64,000 nt of DNA from Rhodobacteraceae bacterium DSL-40 (GCA_003258405.1 QKPN01000003.1:124001-188000), one strand, 5' to 3'; shown: positions 8,141-17,032, counted from the stretch's first letter. Notes: generated from the letters alone by a model not told the origin. Made by a program: numbers and translations.

Positions 8141-9349
8141 ATGAAACTCGCAAGAACGCTCGCCGCCGGTGTATCCGCCGCCGCGATGATCGCATCCGCG
8201 GCATCGGCGCAGGGCATCAGCGACGACAAGGTCAAGATCGGTGTCCTGACGGACATGTCCGGCACCTATTCCGACCTCGCGGGCGCGGGTGCGGTGGCAG
8301 CCGCCGAGATGGCGATCGAGGACTTCGGCGGCACGGTCGCCGGCGCGCCCATCGAACTCGTCTCGGCCGATCACCAGAACAAGGCCGACATCGCCGCCAA
8401 CACCGCGCGCCAGTGGGGCGACAGTGAACAGGTCGACACCTTCGCCGAGCTCGTGACCACCTCGGTCGCGCTCGCGGTGTTCGAGATCGCCAAGCAGCAG
8501 AACAAGATCGCGCTCGTGACCGGCGCGGCCTCGTCGCCGCTGACCAACGACGCCTGCATCCCGACGGGCTTCCACTGGGCCTACAATACCAAGGCGCTGG
8601 CGAACGGCACCGGTAAGGCGGTCGTGGCCGAGGGCGGGGACACCTGGTATTTCCTCACTGCCGACTACGCCTTTGGTGAAGCCCTTCAGAAGGACGTGAC
8701 GGCTGTGGTCGAAGCCTCGGGCGGCACGGTCGTCGGCTCGATCAAGCACCCCTTCCCGGCCACCGACTTCTCGTCCTTCGTTCTCCAGGCCCAGGCTTCG
8801 GGCGCGAAGGTGATCGGGCTCGCGAACGCCGGCGCCGACACGACCAACGCCATCCGCGCGGCAAGCGAATTCGGCGTGATCGCGGGCGGTCAGCAGATCG
8901 CGGCGCTGCTCATGTTCCTCACCGACGTGAACGCGCTCGGTCTCGACGTTGCCCAGGGCATCCAGCTCACCACCGGCTTCTACTGGGATTACGACGAAGA
9001 GACCCGGGCCTGGTCGGCACGCTTCAAGGAGCGGACCGGCAACGAGCCCACCATGGTCCAGGCCGGCCTCTACTCGGCAATCACCCACTATCTCAAGGCC
9101 ATCGAGGCCACCGGCACCGACGATACCGATACGGTGGCGGCCAAGATGCGCGAGATGCCGGTCGAGGACTTCTTCGCCAAGAACGGCGTCCTGCGCTCCG
9201 ACGGGCTCATGCAGCACGACATGTTCCTCGCCCAGGTGAAGAGCCCCGACGAATCCGAGGGCGCCTGGGACTATTACAACATCGTCCGGGTGATCCCGGG
9301 CGAAGAAGCCTACGGGCCGCTTTCCGAAAGCACCTGCCCGACGAAGTGA
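8141..9349 (+). CDS. livK: Branched-chain amino-acid-type ABC transporter substrate-binding protein (LivK-like)
   Basis: Periplasmic binding protein of the Peripla_BP_6 family, 402 aa. A signal peptide occupies residues 1-24 and ends ASAASA before QGIS. The mature start VKIGVLTDMSGTYSDLAGAG is the family hallmark, followed by LVSADHQNKADIAANTARQ and the central GDTWYFLTADYAFGEAL region. ATG 8141 has a good GGGGAGG ribosome binding site. This form is longer than E. coli LivK (about 370 aa) and resembles the alphaproteobacterial group whose ligands are often aromatic acids, amides or short-chain acids, which would suit the acyl-CoA synthetase upstream. The gene sits between the ATPase and permease genes and is followed by a strong hairpin. 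Confidence 0.92.
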   Translation: MKLARTLAAGVSAAAMIASAASAQGISDDKVKIGVLTDMSGTYSDLAGAGAVAAAEMAIEDFGGTVAGAPIELVSADHQNKADIAANTARQWGDSEQVDTFAELVTTSVALAVFEIAKQQNKIALVTGAASSPLTNDACIPTGFHWAYNTKALANGTGKAVVAEGGDTWYFLTADYAFGEALQKDVTAVVEASGGTVVGSIKHPFPATDFSSFVLQAQASGAKVIGLANAGADTTNAIRAASEFGVIAGGQQIAALLMFLTDVNALGLDVAQGIQLTTGFYWDYDEETRAWSARFKERTGNEPTMVQAGLYSAITHYLKAIEATGTDDTDTVAAKMREMPVEDFFAKNGVLRSDGLMQHDMFLAQVKSPDESEGAWDYYNIVRVIPGEEAYGPLSESTCPTK

Positions 9350-9354
9350 TGCAA

Positions 9355-9390
9355 GGCCCTGCCCGCGCGCTACGGCGCCCGGGCAGGGCC
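9355..9390 (+). promoter_or_regulatory. Stable mRNA hairpin between livK and livH
   Basis: Perfect 11-bp stem GGCCCTGCCCG (9355-9365) and its complement (9380-9390) around a 14-nt loop that is itself partly self-complementary. It begins 5 nt after the livK stop and has no T-run after it, so it is more likely a 3' stabiliser or partial terminator that raises binding protein over permease output than a full terminator. Confidence 0.65.
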
Positions 9391-9434
9391 CCACCTCTCG
9401 GAGTTCGGGTGCTGACAAGGGGAGCTTATCCGAA

Positions 9435-10325
9435 ATGATGATCCAGATTCTGGGCGTGCCGATCCAGGCATTGCTCGGGCAGCTGTTGATCGGCCTGATC
9501 AACGGCGCCTTCTATGCGGTTCTGTCGCTTGGCCTCGCGGTCATCTTCGGGCTGCTCAATATCGTGAATTTCGCCCATGGTGCGCTCTACATGCTCGGCG
9601 CCTTCGCGGCATGGTTTCTCGCGCAGCATCTCGGCATCGGCTACTGGGGTGCGCTGATCGTCGCGCCGATCATCGTCGGCGCCTTCGGCATCCTGATCGA
9701 GCGCTTCCTGCTGCGCCGTCTCACCGGTGTCGACCACCTCTACGGGCTCCTGCTCACCTTCGGGCTCGCGCTGGTGATCGAAGGGACGTTCGTGAAGTTC
9801 TTCGGCGCCTCGGGAATGCCGTTCCCGACCCCGGCAGCGCTCTCGGGCGGTGTCAATCTCGGTTTCATGTTCCTGCCCTGGTATCGCGGCTGGGTCGTTG
9901 TCGCCTCGTTGGCAATCTGCCTCTTCACCTGGTGGCTCTTCGAGCGCACGCGCATGGGGGCTTACCTGCGCGCCGGCACCGAGAACCCGAGCCTGCTGCA
10001 GGCCTTCGGGGTGAACGTGCCGCTGCTCACCACGCTGGCCTACGGCTATGGCGTGGCACTCGCCGCTTTCGCCGGTGTGCTGGCCGCACCGATTACCCAG
10101 GTGAACCCGCTCATGGGTTCGAACCTCATCATCGTGGTCTTCGCGGTCGTGGTGATCGGCGGCATGGGCTCGATCATGGGCGCGGTCGTCACCGGCCTCT
10201 CCATGGGCGTCATCGAGGGCCTCACCCGCGTCTTCTGGCCCGAAGCCTCGGCGACGGTGATCTTCGTGGTGATGGCGATCGTTCTGGTACTGCGCCCCGC
10301 CGGCCTCTTCGGCCGGGCAACGTGA
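9435..10325 (+). CDS. livH: Branched-chain amino-acid-type ABC transporter permease LivH
   Basis: Integral membrane permease of 296 aa with about eight hydrophobic helices. The N-terminal region GLINGAFYAVLSLGLAVIFGLLNIVNFAHGAL is diagnostic in parts (motifs LNIVNFAHG and GLAVIFG), and the C-terminal coupling region contains VVVIGGMGSIMGAV with the EAA-like glycine. It pairs with LivM, whose gene starts 11 bp after its stop. Start is ATG 9435 with GGGGAG 10 nt upstream; a second ATG follows directly. Confidence 0.93.
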   Translation: MMIQILGVPIQALLGQLLIGLINGAFYAVLSLGLAVIFGLLNIVNFAHGALYMLGAFAAWFLAQHLGIGYWGALIVAPIIVGAFGILIERFLLRRLTGVDHLYGLLLTFGLALVIEGTFVKFFGASGMPFPTPAALSGGVNLGFMFLPWYRGWVVVASLAICLFTWWLFERTRMGAYLRAGTENPSLLQAFGVNVPLLTTLAYGYGVALAAFAGVLAAPITQVNPLMGSNLIIVVFAVVVIGGMGSIMGAVVTGLSMGVIEGLTRVFWPEASATVIFVVMAIVLVLRPAGLFGRAT

Positions 10326-10336
10326 GGGAGCAAGCC

Positions 10337-11260
10337 ATGACACGCATTCTTGCCTATGGCGCCGTGATAGCACTCCTCCTCATCGCGCCGCACTTCATCT
10401 ATCCCGTCTTCCTGATGAAGCTGCTCTGCTTTGCGCTCTTTGCCTGCGCCTTCAACCTGATCCTCGGCTATGGCGGCTTGCTGAGCTTCGGACACGCAGC
10501 CTTCTTCGGCGGGGCGGCCTATATCACCGGGCATGCGCTCAAGGTCTGGGGCTTGCCGACCGAACTCGGCATCCTCGTCGGCGCGGTCTCGGCCGGGCTT
10601 CTCGGCGTGGCCGTCGGTGCTCTCGCGATCCGCCGGCAGGGGATCTACTTCGCGATGATCACCCTCGCGCTCGCGCAGATGGTCTATTTCTTCTTCATCT
10701 CCGCCCGCTTCTCCGGCGGAGAGAACGGCCTGCAGGGCGTGCCGCGCGGCAGCTTCCTCGGCATGATCGGGCTGCAGGACAACATGGCGATGTATTACTT
10801 CGTGCTCGGGATCTTCCTGATCGGGTATCTCATCATCGCCCGGGCCGTGCATTCGCCCTTCGGTCAGATCCTGCGCGCGATCCGCGACAACGAGCCACGC
10901 GCCGTCTCGCTCGGCTACGATGTCGACCGCTACAAGCTGCTCGCCTTCGTGCTTTCCGCAACGCTCGCAGGACTTGCCGGCGCAACGAAGACCGTTGTCT
11001 TCCAGCTTGCCTCGCTCACGGATGTGCACTGGCACATGTCGGGCGAGGTGGTGCTGATGACACTGCTCGGTGGCCTCGGCACCCTGCCCGGCCCCGCAGT
11101 CGGCGCCGCCCTGATCGTGACGCTGCAGAACTACCTCGCCTCCGGGCCGCTCTCGGCCTGGGTGCCGGTGGTGATCGGCGTCATCTTCATCATCTGCGTG
11201 ATCGCCTTCCGGCGCGGCATCGTCGGCGAGATCCGCGAGTTCCTGAAGCGATCCTTCTGA
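10337..11260 (+). CDS. livM: Branched-chain amino-acid-type ABC transporter permease LivM
   Basis: Second permease subunit, 307 aa, multi-helix. Family motifs are LILGYGGLLSFGHAAFFG near residues 35-55, the segment AIRRQGIYFAMITLALAQM, and the cytoplasmic coupling loop AIRDNEPRAVSLGYDVDRYK, with LGGLGTLPGPAVGA near the end. ATG 10337 follows a GGGAG ribosome binding site. It is the last gene of the liv cluster and ends 63 bp before an intrinsic terminator. Confidence 0.93.
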   Translation: MTRILAYGAVIALLLIAPHFIYPVFLMKLLCFALFACAFNLILGYGGLLSFGHAAFFGGAAYITGHALKVWGLPTELGILVGAVSAGLLGVAVGALAIRRQGIYFAMITLALAQMVYFFFISARFSGGENGLQGVPRGSFLGMIGLQDNMAMYYFVLGIFLIGYLIIARAVHSPFGQILRAIRDNEPRAVSLGYDVDRYKLLAFVLSATLAGLAGATKTVVFQLASLTDVHWHMSGEVVLMTLLGGLGTLPGPAVGAALIVTLQNYLASGPLSAWVPVVIGVIFIICVIAFRRGIVGEIREFLKRSF

Positions 11261-11323
11261 CCGGCCTCTGCCCCGCCGCCTGTGGTGGGACAGAGGCAGT
11301 CAGGCAAGCTCCCGAACGAAAAG

Positions 11324-11354
11324 AGGCCCGGCGCGCCCTGCGCCGGGCCTTGTT
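11324..11354 (+). terminator. Intrinsic terminator after livM
   Basis: Perfect 11-bp stem AGGCCCGGCGC (11324-11334) with complement at 11340-11350, 5-nt loop, followed by TTGTT. It lies between livM and the convergent MFS gene, and may serve both strands since the sequence before the stem on the plus strand is A-rich. Confidence 0.8.
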
Positions 11355-11374
11355 CCATCCCGCGCCCGCCTTGC

Positions 11375-12925
11375 TCAATGCGCCGGGGCGCCGCCCGCAG
11401 CCGGCTCGGGCCGCTGCACGAAGGGCACCATCACGAGCATCGCGGAAAAGATCACCGCGAGAATGATGAAGATGTCGGCGAAGGCCATCACCGTGGCCTG
11501 CTGGTTCACCATGCCGGAAAGCTGCTGCAGGGCCGCCTGTCCTGCATTGCTGCCCAAGGTGGGGGTAAACGCCTGCGTCATCGTTGTCAGACGTTCCTCG
11601 GCGAGCGGCGCCCCCCATCGCAGGCTCTCGGCCAGCCGTTCTGCATGGAGATCGAGACGGTTCTGGAGCACCGTGTTGATCCCTGCGAGCCCGAAAGCCC
11701 CGCCGAGGTTGCGCATGAGATTGAAGAGACCGCTGGCGTTCTTGATCCGGTCCGGTGGCAGCGTGCCGAGGGCAACGAGATTGATCGGCACCATGCAGAA
11801 CATGAGCGAGACCCCGCGCAGCGCCTGCGGCCAGAAGAGTTCGCCGAAGGCCCAGTCCGCGGTGATCGGGTGGAGCTCGACGCAGGAGATCGTGAAGCCG
11901 AGCAGCCCCATGAAGATCAGCCGCCGCGGATCCGTCTTGCGGGAGAGCATCCCCACCACCGGTGCGGCAAGGAACATGAAGGCGCCGCTCACGAAGACCG
12001 TTTCGCCGATTTCGAGCGCGTTGTAGCCGCGCACACGCGCCAGAAAGAGCGGATAGAGATACGTCAGGCCGTAAAGCCCGATCCCGAGCACGAAGGTCAT
12101 GATCGAGCCGACCGCGAAATTCCGGTCGCGGAAGGCGCCGAGATCGATGATCGGGATCTTCACCCGGAAGGTGCGCCAGAAGAAGAGCGTGCCGGATACA
12201 ATCGAGACGAGGGCGAGAAACGCGATCGTCGAATCCTGGAACCAGTCGTTCCGCTGGCCTTCCTCCAGCACGTATTCGAGACTTCCCAGGAAGATCGCCA
12301 TCGCGGAAAGGCCAATCAGGTCAATGTTCCTGAGCAGGCTCATCTCCGGCTCGTCGAAATCGACCAGGGTCCAGGCGAGCACGGTCGCGGCGATGCCGGG
12401 GATCACGTTGACAAGAAAGAGCCAGTGCCAGGAGAAGAGCTCGGTGAGATAGCCCCCGATGGTCGGCCCGACAGTCGGGGCAAGTGTCACGGTCAGACCG
12501 ACGAGGGCCATCACCGCGCCCTGATACTTCTTCGGGAAGACGGTATAGGAGGCCGCAAAGGCCGTCGGGATCATGCCGCCGCCGATGAAGCCCTGAAAGG
12601 CGCGGTAGACGATCATCTCGTTGATCGTCGTCGCGGTCGCACAGAGCACGCTCGCGAGCGTGAAGCCCGCCGCCGAGATGGTGAAGAGTACCCGCGTCGA
12701 GAGCGCGCGGGAGAGATAGCCTGACAGCGGAATCATGATGACTTCCGCGATCAGATAGCTCGTCTGCACCCAGGAGATCTCGTCCGGCCCGGCCGAGAGC
12801 CCGGCCTGAATTTCGGAAAGCGAGGAGGAGACGATCTGGATGTCGAGGATCGCCATGAACATGCCGAAGACGAGCGCGAGAAACGCGATGAGCCGCCGCG
12901 GCGTGACGGGCATTTCCGACTGCAT
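11375..12925 (-). CDS. DHA2-family MFS multidrug efflux transporter (EmrB-like)
   Basis: Drug:proton antiporter of the 14-helix DHA2 group, 516 aa. The N-terminal helix with LALVFGMFMAILDIQIVSSSL is the family signature, and MIPLSGYLSRALSTR corresponds to motif A after helix 2. FQGFIGGGMIPTAFAASY and LVGLTVTLAPTVGPTIGGYL (motif C, antiporter motif) follow. The C-terminus is a short EPAAGGAPAH tail. It starts 39 bp after the stop of the HlyD adaptor gene on the same strand, making an EmrAB-like pair. In Gram-negative cells this type works with an outer-membrane factor such as TolC, which is not in the window. Expression is expected to be repressed by the divergent TetR protein. Confidence 0.93.
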   Translation of the reverse strand: MQSEMPVTPRRLIAFLALVFGMFMAILDIQIVSSSLSEIQAGLSAGPDEISWVQTSYLIAEVIMIPLSGYLSRALSTRVLFTISAAGFTLASVLCATATTINEMIVYRAFQGFIGGGMIPTAFAASYTVFPKKYQGAVMALVGLTVTLAPTVGPTIGGYLTELFSWHWLFLVNVIPGIAATVLAWTLVDFDEPEMSLLRNIDLIGLSAMAIFLGSLEYVLEEGQRNDWFQDSTIAFLALVSIVSGTLFFWRTFRVKIPIIDLGAFRDRNFAVGSIMTFVLGIGLYGLTYLYPLFLARVRGYNALEIGETVFVSGAFMFLAAPVVGMLSRKTDPRRLIFMGLLGFTISCVELHPITADWAFGELFWPQALRGVSLMFCMVPINLVALGTLPPDRIKNASGLFNLMRNLGGAFGLAGINTVLQNRLDLHAERLAESLRWGAPLAEERLTTMTQAFTPTLGSNAGQAALQQLSGMVNQQATVMAFADIFIILAVIFSAMLVMVPFVQRPEPAAGGAPAH

Positions 12926-12964
12926 GTCTGGGTATCCTTCCGGCGCGGGGATGTCCGGGCGGCG

Positions 12965-14158
12965 CTAGTGCTGCGCCGCCTCAGGTGTCGTGCGGGTGTC
13001 GGCCGTGACGGTGACCGAGAGGCCCGGCCGCAGCCAGCCCTCGGCGGCGATGTCGGCGGGCACGTTCACCCGGACCGGCACGCGCTGCACGATCTTGGTG
13101 AAGTTGCCGGTCGCGTTTTCCGGCGGCAGCAGGCTGAAGACCGCGCCGGACGCGGGCGAGATGCCCTCCACTTGGCCTTCGACATGGCGATCCGGGAACG
13201 CATCGACCGAAAGATCAACCTTGGTGCCGGGCGCGAGCTCGGCGATCTGGGTTTCCTTGAAGTTCGCCTCGACATAAATCTGCCCCATCGGAACGACCGC
13301 CAGCAGCCGCTTGCCGGGCGTGACGAAATCACCCTGCGCGACGGAAAGGTTGCCGACGATCCCGTCAACGGGCGCGCGCAACACGGTCGCATCCAGATTG
13401 CGCTGGGCCTGTTCGACATTGGCGTCGAGCTTCGGAAGCGCGGCCTCGGCCTCCGCCTTCTGTGCGATCACGACCTCACGATCGGCTTCGGCCGTGGCAA
13501 TGCCGGCTTCCGCTTCGGTGACCGCAGCCCGTGCCGATGCATCGGAGGCACGGGCCGATTCGACCCGCTGTTCGGTCGCCACATCCGTTTTCACGAGCCG
13601 CTCGTAGCGGGCAAGGTCCGCCGCAGTCTGGACGGCATCGGCGCGCGCGGCATCGAGTTTTGCCTTGGCCTGGGTGATGGCGGCATCCGCCGCGCCAAGC
13701 TGAAGGCCGATCCGATCGATCGAGGCCTTCTGAGAGGCAAGGTCGGCCTGCGCCGATTCGAGAGCGTTGCGGTAGTCCCCGTCATCGAGCACGACAAGCG
13801 GGTCGCCGGCCTTCACCGCGCTGTTGGCCTTGGCCGGAACCGAGGCGACGTAGGCGGTGACCTTAGGAGACAGGATCGCGAAATCGGCCTCGACATAGGC
13901 ATCATCGGTGCTCACCTCGAAGCGCCCGACCGTCCAGTAATCGTAGCCGAACCAGGCGATGCCAGCGAGGGCCACAAGCCCTATGACGGCCAGGACCGTG
14001 CGTTTACGTCTGCCACGCGAGGCCGGGGCCTCGCTGCTGTCGGGCGGCCCTCCCGCGGCTTCCGTCCGGCCCGCGCCGGGGGAGGCATCGTTGCGCAGAG
14101 CGGTCTCCGCGTCCGTGCGCCCATCCAGTCCCTCGCCGGTCACATGATCTCTCGGCAT
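12965..14158 (-). CDS. HlyD/EmrA-family periplasmic adaptor protein of the efflux pair
   Basis: Membrane fusion protein of 397 aa: acidic and proline-rich cytoplasmic N-terminus (about 1-48), one membrane helix at about 55-71 (VLAVIGLVALAGIAWFGY), a biotinyl-lipoyl-like half-motif DDAYVEADFAILSPKV, a long alpha-helical hairpin rich in A, E, K and Q (about 125-225), the second lipoyl half NLDATVLRAPVDGIVG, and a beta-barrel domain. ATG 14158 is chosen because GGGGAG lies about 7 bp upstream; a GTG at 14176 would add six residues. It is the first gene of the HlyD-MFS operon and its promoter region carries the TetR palindromes. Confidence 0.9.
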   Translation of the reverse strand: MPRDHVTGEGLDGRTDAETALRNDASPGAGRTEAAGGPPDSSEAPASRGRRKRTVLAVIGLVALAGIAWFGYDYWTVGRFEVSTDDAYVEADFAILSPKVTAYVASVPAKANSAVKAGDPLVVLDDGDYRNALESAQADLASQKASIDRIGLQLGAADAAITQAKAKLDAARADAVQTAADLARYERLVKTDVATEQRVESARASDASARAAVTEAEAGIATAEADREVVIAQKAEAEAALPKLDANVEQAQRNLDATVLRAPVDGIVGNLSVAQGDFVTPGKRLLAVVPMGQIYVEANFKETQIAELAPGTKVDLSVDAFPDRHVEGQVEGISPASGAVFSLLPPENATGNFTKIVQRVPVRVNVPADIAAEGWLRPGLSVTVTADTRTTPEAAQH

Positions 14159-14203
14159 GTCCTGACTCCCCGTCACCGGCTCGTCAGAACCGGAATTTCA
14201 TTA

Positions 14204-14222
14204 TGACCGAACCGTTCGGTCA
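14204..14222. promoter_or_regulatory. TetR operator 1 (efflux-proximal)
   Basis: Perfect odd palindrome with arms TGACCGAAC and GTTCGGTCA around a central C. It lies 45 bp upstream of the HlyD start. The same sequence in reverse orientation occurs at 14261-14279, centre-to-centre 57 bp, inside the gap between divergent efflux and tetR genes. Confidence 0.8.
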
Positions 14223-14260
14223 GGCACTTGACTTAATGCAACAGAGATACGAAATCAAGA

Positions 14261-14279
14261 TGACCGAACGGTTCGGTCA
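14261..14279. promoter_or_regulatory. TetR operator 2 (tetR-proximal)
   Basis: Same 19-bp palindrome as operator 1 but with central G, so it is the exact reverse complement. It sits 70 bp upstream of the tetR start. A TTGACT hexamer at 14228-14233 between the two operators could be a -35 element for tetR, but no convincing -10 was found. Confidence 0.8.
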
Positions 14280-14349
14280 ATGCAGGCGCCAGGTGTGGCA
14301 GGATTGCTGGCAAGGCGGCCTGAGAGAACGAAGAGGAGGAGGCGGGAAG

Positions 14350-14988
14350 ATGTTCGCGAAGCACAAGGGCCCCCCACCATCGGCCGGCCCCGACCAGGAG
14401 AACGCCAAACGCCAGCAGATCCTCGAAGGCGCGCGGCGCAGCTTCATGGCGCACGGCTTCGATGCAGCAAGCATGGGCGCAATCGCCCGAGAGGCTGGCG
14501 TCTCGAAAGGCACGCTCTACGTCTATTTCGACAGCAAGGAGGCGCTCTTCTCCGCCCTCATAAACGAAACGCGCCGCAAGACCGCCGAGCGGCTGCTTGC
14601 CTTCGAAAGCGACGGCCGCGCGGTTGAGGAAGTGCTTGAGGAATTCGGCAAGGCACTGATCGCGAAGCTGACCTCGCCCGAGAACATCGCGCTCCTGCGC
14701 ATGGTGATCGGCGCCTCGGAGCGTTTCCCCGAGGTGGCCCAGGATTTCTACCGCGCCGGGCCAGCCCACGGCGCGAACCGTCTGAGCGCCTATCTCACGA
14801 GCGAGGTTGCGCGCGGCCGGCTCAGCATCGAGGATACCGATGCCGCCGCCTGGCAGTTTCTCGGCATGTGCAATCATCCTGTCCTCATCGGCACGCTTGC
14901 CTCCTTCGATCCGCCGGATGCGGAGCGGACCGAGAAGATCGCCCGCGCCGCTGTCCGGACCTTCATGGCAGCCTACGGTCCGGCCTGA
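14350..14988 (+). CDS. TetR-family repressor of the HlyD-MFS efflux operon
   Basis: 212-aa repressor. The N-terminal HTH (about 20-66) contains AKRQQILEGARRSF, ASMGAIAREAGVSKGTLYVYF and KEALFSAL, the canonical TetR pattern. The C-terminal part (TetR_C, AefR/AcrR-like) would bind a hydrophobic ligand. ATG 14350 is chosen because it has a GAGGAGGAGG ribosome binding site and because an upstream in-frame ATG at 14203 would put both operators inside the gene. It is divergent from the efflux operon, so self-repression and efflux repression by the shared palindromes are expected. Its last 16 bp overlap the 3' end of the convergent kinase gene. Confidence 0.92.
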   Translation: MFAKHKGPPPSAGPDQENAKRQQILEGARRSFMAHGFDAASMGAIAREAGVSKGTLYVYFDSKEALFSALINETRRKTAERLLAFESDGRAVEEVLEEFGKALIAKLTSPENIALLRMVIGASERFPEVAQDFYRAGPAHGANRLSAYLTSEVARGRLSIEDTDAAAWQFLGMCNHPVLIGTLASFDPPDAERTEKIARAAVRTFMAAYGPA

Positions 14989-16352
14989 ACGCCGGGCGTG
15001 TTGAAGGCGATCAGCACCCGCAGTCCGGGCGCGTTGTCCTCGAGGCGCAGCGCGGCGCCATGCATCCGTGCCACCGCCGCGACGAGCGCAAGGCCAAGCC
15101 CCGCGCCATTGCCACCCCGGCTCGGATCGAGCCGCACGAAACGCTCCACCGCCCGCGCCCTTTCCTCCGCCGGAATGCCGGGGCCGCAGTCGGCAACGGC
15201 GAATTCCGCCTCCCCCTCGCCCGCCGTCACCGAGATCGTGACGGTGCTGCCTTCGGGCGCATGCTTCAGCGCATTGTCGATGAGGTTCGAGGCAGCCTGC
15301 GCCAGAAGCTGGGCGTGCCCCTCGACAACCGGGCCATCATCCCCGGCCGCAACCGCAATCGAGATGCCCTGCTCCTCCGCCACCGCGCCATAGAGATCCG
15401 CCATGTCGCGGGCGAGCGCCGCCAGATCGACCGGCTCGAACTGCTCGGCTCCGATGCCGGCCTCCACGCGCGAGATATCGAGCAGCGCCGTCGCGGTCGA
15501 AAGCACCGTTTCGGCCTCCGCCTCGGCCTGCCCGATCAATCCGATACGCGCCTCCCTGTCGAGCCCCTCCGCCTGGGCATCGCGCAGGTGCCGCACGAGC
15601 CGCCCGAGCGGGCTCCTGAGATCATGGGCCAGGCTGTCCGTCACCGTGCGGAGGTCGCGGACCAGCGTCTCGATCCGCTCGAGCATCGCGTTGAGCGTGT
15701 CCGCCAGCCGGTCAAACTCGTCGCCACTGTGGCGCAACGGCACCCGGCTGGCGAGATCGCCCCCCATGATCGCCCGCGCCGCGCCGTCGATCGCGCCGAT
15801 CCGACGCCGCATGAGGCGGACCATTGCCCAGCCGGTCGCAAGCGAGAGCAGCGTCATCGCAAGAATGGCCCAGATCACCGCGCGCCCGAGTACCCGGTCG
15901 AACGCCGCCCGCGCCGCCACATCGCGCCCGACCAGCAGAAGCTCCTTTCCCGGCAGGCGCACCGCGAGCGCCGAGATCTCGGTTGGCCGGTTGCGGTCGA
16001 GCCGGAAGAGCGAGAGCGTCGACCATCCGGTATCGGGCGCGACGGTGGGCGGCCAGCCGGCAAGATTGCCCGCGATGCGCCGTCCGTGCGCATCCGCCAG
16101 CAGATAGATGGCATCACGGGTCTGGGGCTGGGCGAGCCGGGTGTCAATCGCGCGGGCGAGCCCCGAGATACCCGCCCGGTTGTAGTCGTCAGCCAGCCCC
16201 CGGATCTCGGCCTCGACCACCGCGCGCTGCTCGGTGTCGATCACGCCGCCCACCCGCCAGTAGAGAAAGCCCAGCACCAGCGCGGTCGATGCCGCGACCA
16301 TCACCAGATGCGCGACGATCAGCCGCGCAGCGGCGGAGCGGCGCAGGCTCAC
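14973..16352 (-). CDS. Membrane sensor histidine kinase (HAMP-HisKA-HATPase)
   Basis: 459-aa kinase. TM1 is about 11-33, a periplasmic sensor loop 34-156, TM2 157-180, HAMP 180-232 (RRRIGAIDGAARAIMGGDL), phospho-acceptor H243 in DSLAHDLRSPL, N-box ASNLIDNALKH, G1 VADCGPGIP and G2 GAGLGLALV. Start is GTG 16352, which overlaps the regulator stop by four bases (GTGA). A longer frame continues upstream but that part is only the other frame of the regulator gene. It is the partner of the OmpR-type regulator just upstream, and the degP-like gene precedes both, suggesting an envelope stress circuit. The 3' end overlaps the convergent tetR gene by 16 bp. Confidence 0.9.
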   Translation of the reverse strand: MSLRRSAAARLIVAHLVMVAASTALVLGFLYWRVGGVIDTEQRAVVEAEIRGLADDYNRAGISGLARAIDTRLAQPQTRDAIYLLADAHGRRIAGNLAGWPPTVAPDTGWSTLSLFRLDRNRPTEISALAVRLPGKELLLVGRDVAARAAFDRVLGRAVIWAILAMTLLSLATGWAMVRLMRRRIGAIDGAARAIMGGDLASRVPLRHSGDEFDRLADTLNAMLERIETLVRDLRTVTDSLAHDLRSPLGRLVRHLRDAQAEGLDREARIGLIGQAEAEAETVLSTATALLDISRVEAGIGAEQFEPVDLAALARDMADLYGAVAEEQGISIAVAAGDDGPVVEGHAQLLAQAASNLIDNALKHAPEGSTVTISVTAGEGEAEFAVADCGPGIPAEERARAVERFVRLDPSRGGNGAGLGLALVAAVARMHGAALRLEDNAPGLRVLIAFNTPGVQAGP

Positions 16353-17032
16353 TGATCCGACAGCGTGTAACCGCTGCCCCGCACCGTGCGAATGAGCGGC
16401 TTCTCGTCCTCGCCGTCGATCTTGCGCCGCAGCCGGCTGATGTGGACGTCGATCACGTTGGTCTTGGGGTCGAAACGATAATCCCAGATCCCCTCGAGCA
16501 GCATCGTGCGAGTGACCACCCGCCCCTTCCGGCGCATCAGGTATTCGAGCATCTGGAACTCCCGCGGCAGGAGGTCGATCTGCCGCCCGCCCCGCGCCGC
16601 ACAACGCGCAATGAGATCGAGTTCGAGATCGCCGCAGACAAGGCGCGTCTCCTCCGGCTTCGTCTCGCCGGGCCGGCGGAGCACGGCCTCGAGCCGGGCC
16701 GAAAGCTCGGCGAAGGAAAACGGCTTCACCATGTAGTCGTCCGCCCCGGCGCGGAGACCGCGCACCCGCTCGTCGATCGCGCTCATCGCGGTCAGGAGGA
16801 TCGCCGGGGCGCGTACGCCCGCCGCACGGGCCGAGCGCAGGAGCGAGAGACCGTCGAGATCGGGCAACATCCGGTCAAGCACCATCGCATCGAAGCCGCC
16901 ATCGAGCGCGTGCATCAGCCCCTCGCGGCCGAGCCCCGTGGCCTCGACCGCATAGCCAGCCTCGCGCAGCCCCTTCGAGAGATAGTCCCGTGTCTCTCCG
17001 TCATCCTCGACAACCAGGATCCGCCGCGACAT
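16349..17032 (-). CDS. OmpR/PhoP-family response regulator of envelope-stress type
   Basis: 227 aa. Receiver domain 1-115 with acidic pocket E9/D10/D11, phospho-acceptor D53 in MVLDRMLPDLDG, the threonine in ILLTAMSA and lysine in VKPFSFAEL. The winged helix (about 130-225) contains LLPREFQMLEYLMRRKG, VDVHISRLRRKID and VRGSGYTL. It is 276 bp downstream of the DegP gene on the same strand, so it may have its own promoter. It overlaps its kinase gene by four bases. QseB/PhoP-like length and motifs; target genes unknown. Confidence 0.92.
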   Translation of the reverse strand: MSRRILVVEDDGETRDYLSKGLREAGYAVEATGLGREGLMHALDGGFDAMVLDRMLPDLDGLSLLRSARAAGVRAPAILLTAMSAIDERVRGLRAGADDYMVKPFSFAELSARLEAVLRRPGETKPEETRLVCGDLELDLIARCAARGGRQIDLLPREFQMLEYLMRRKGRVVTRTMLLEGIWDYRFDPKTNVIDVHISRLRRKIDGEDEKPLIRTVRGSGYTLSDQ

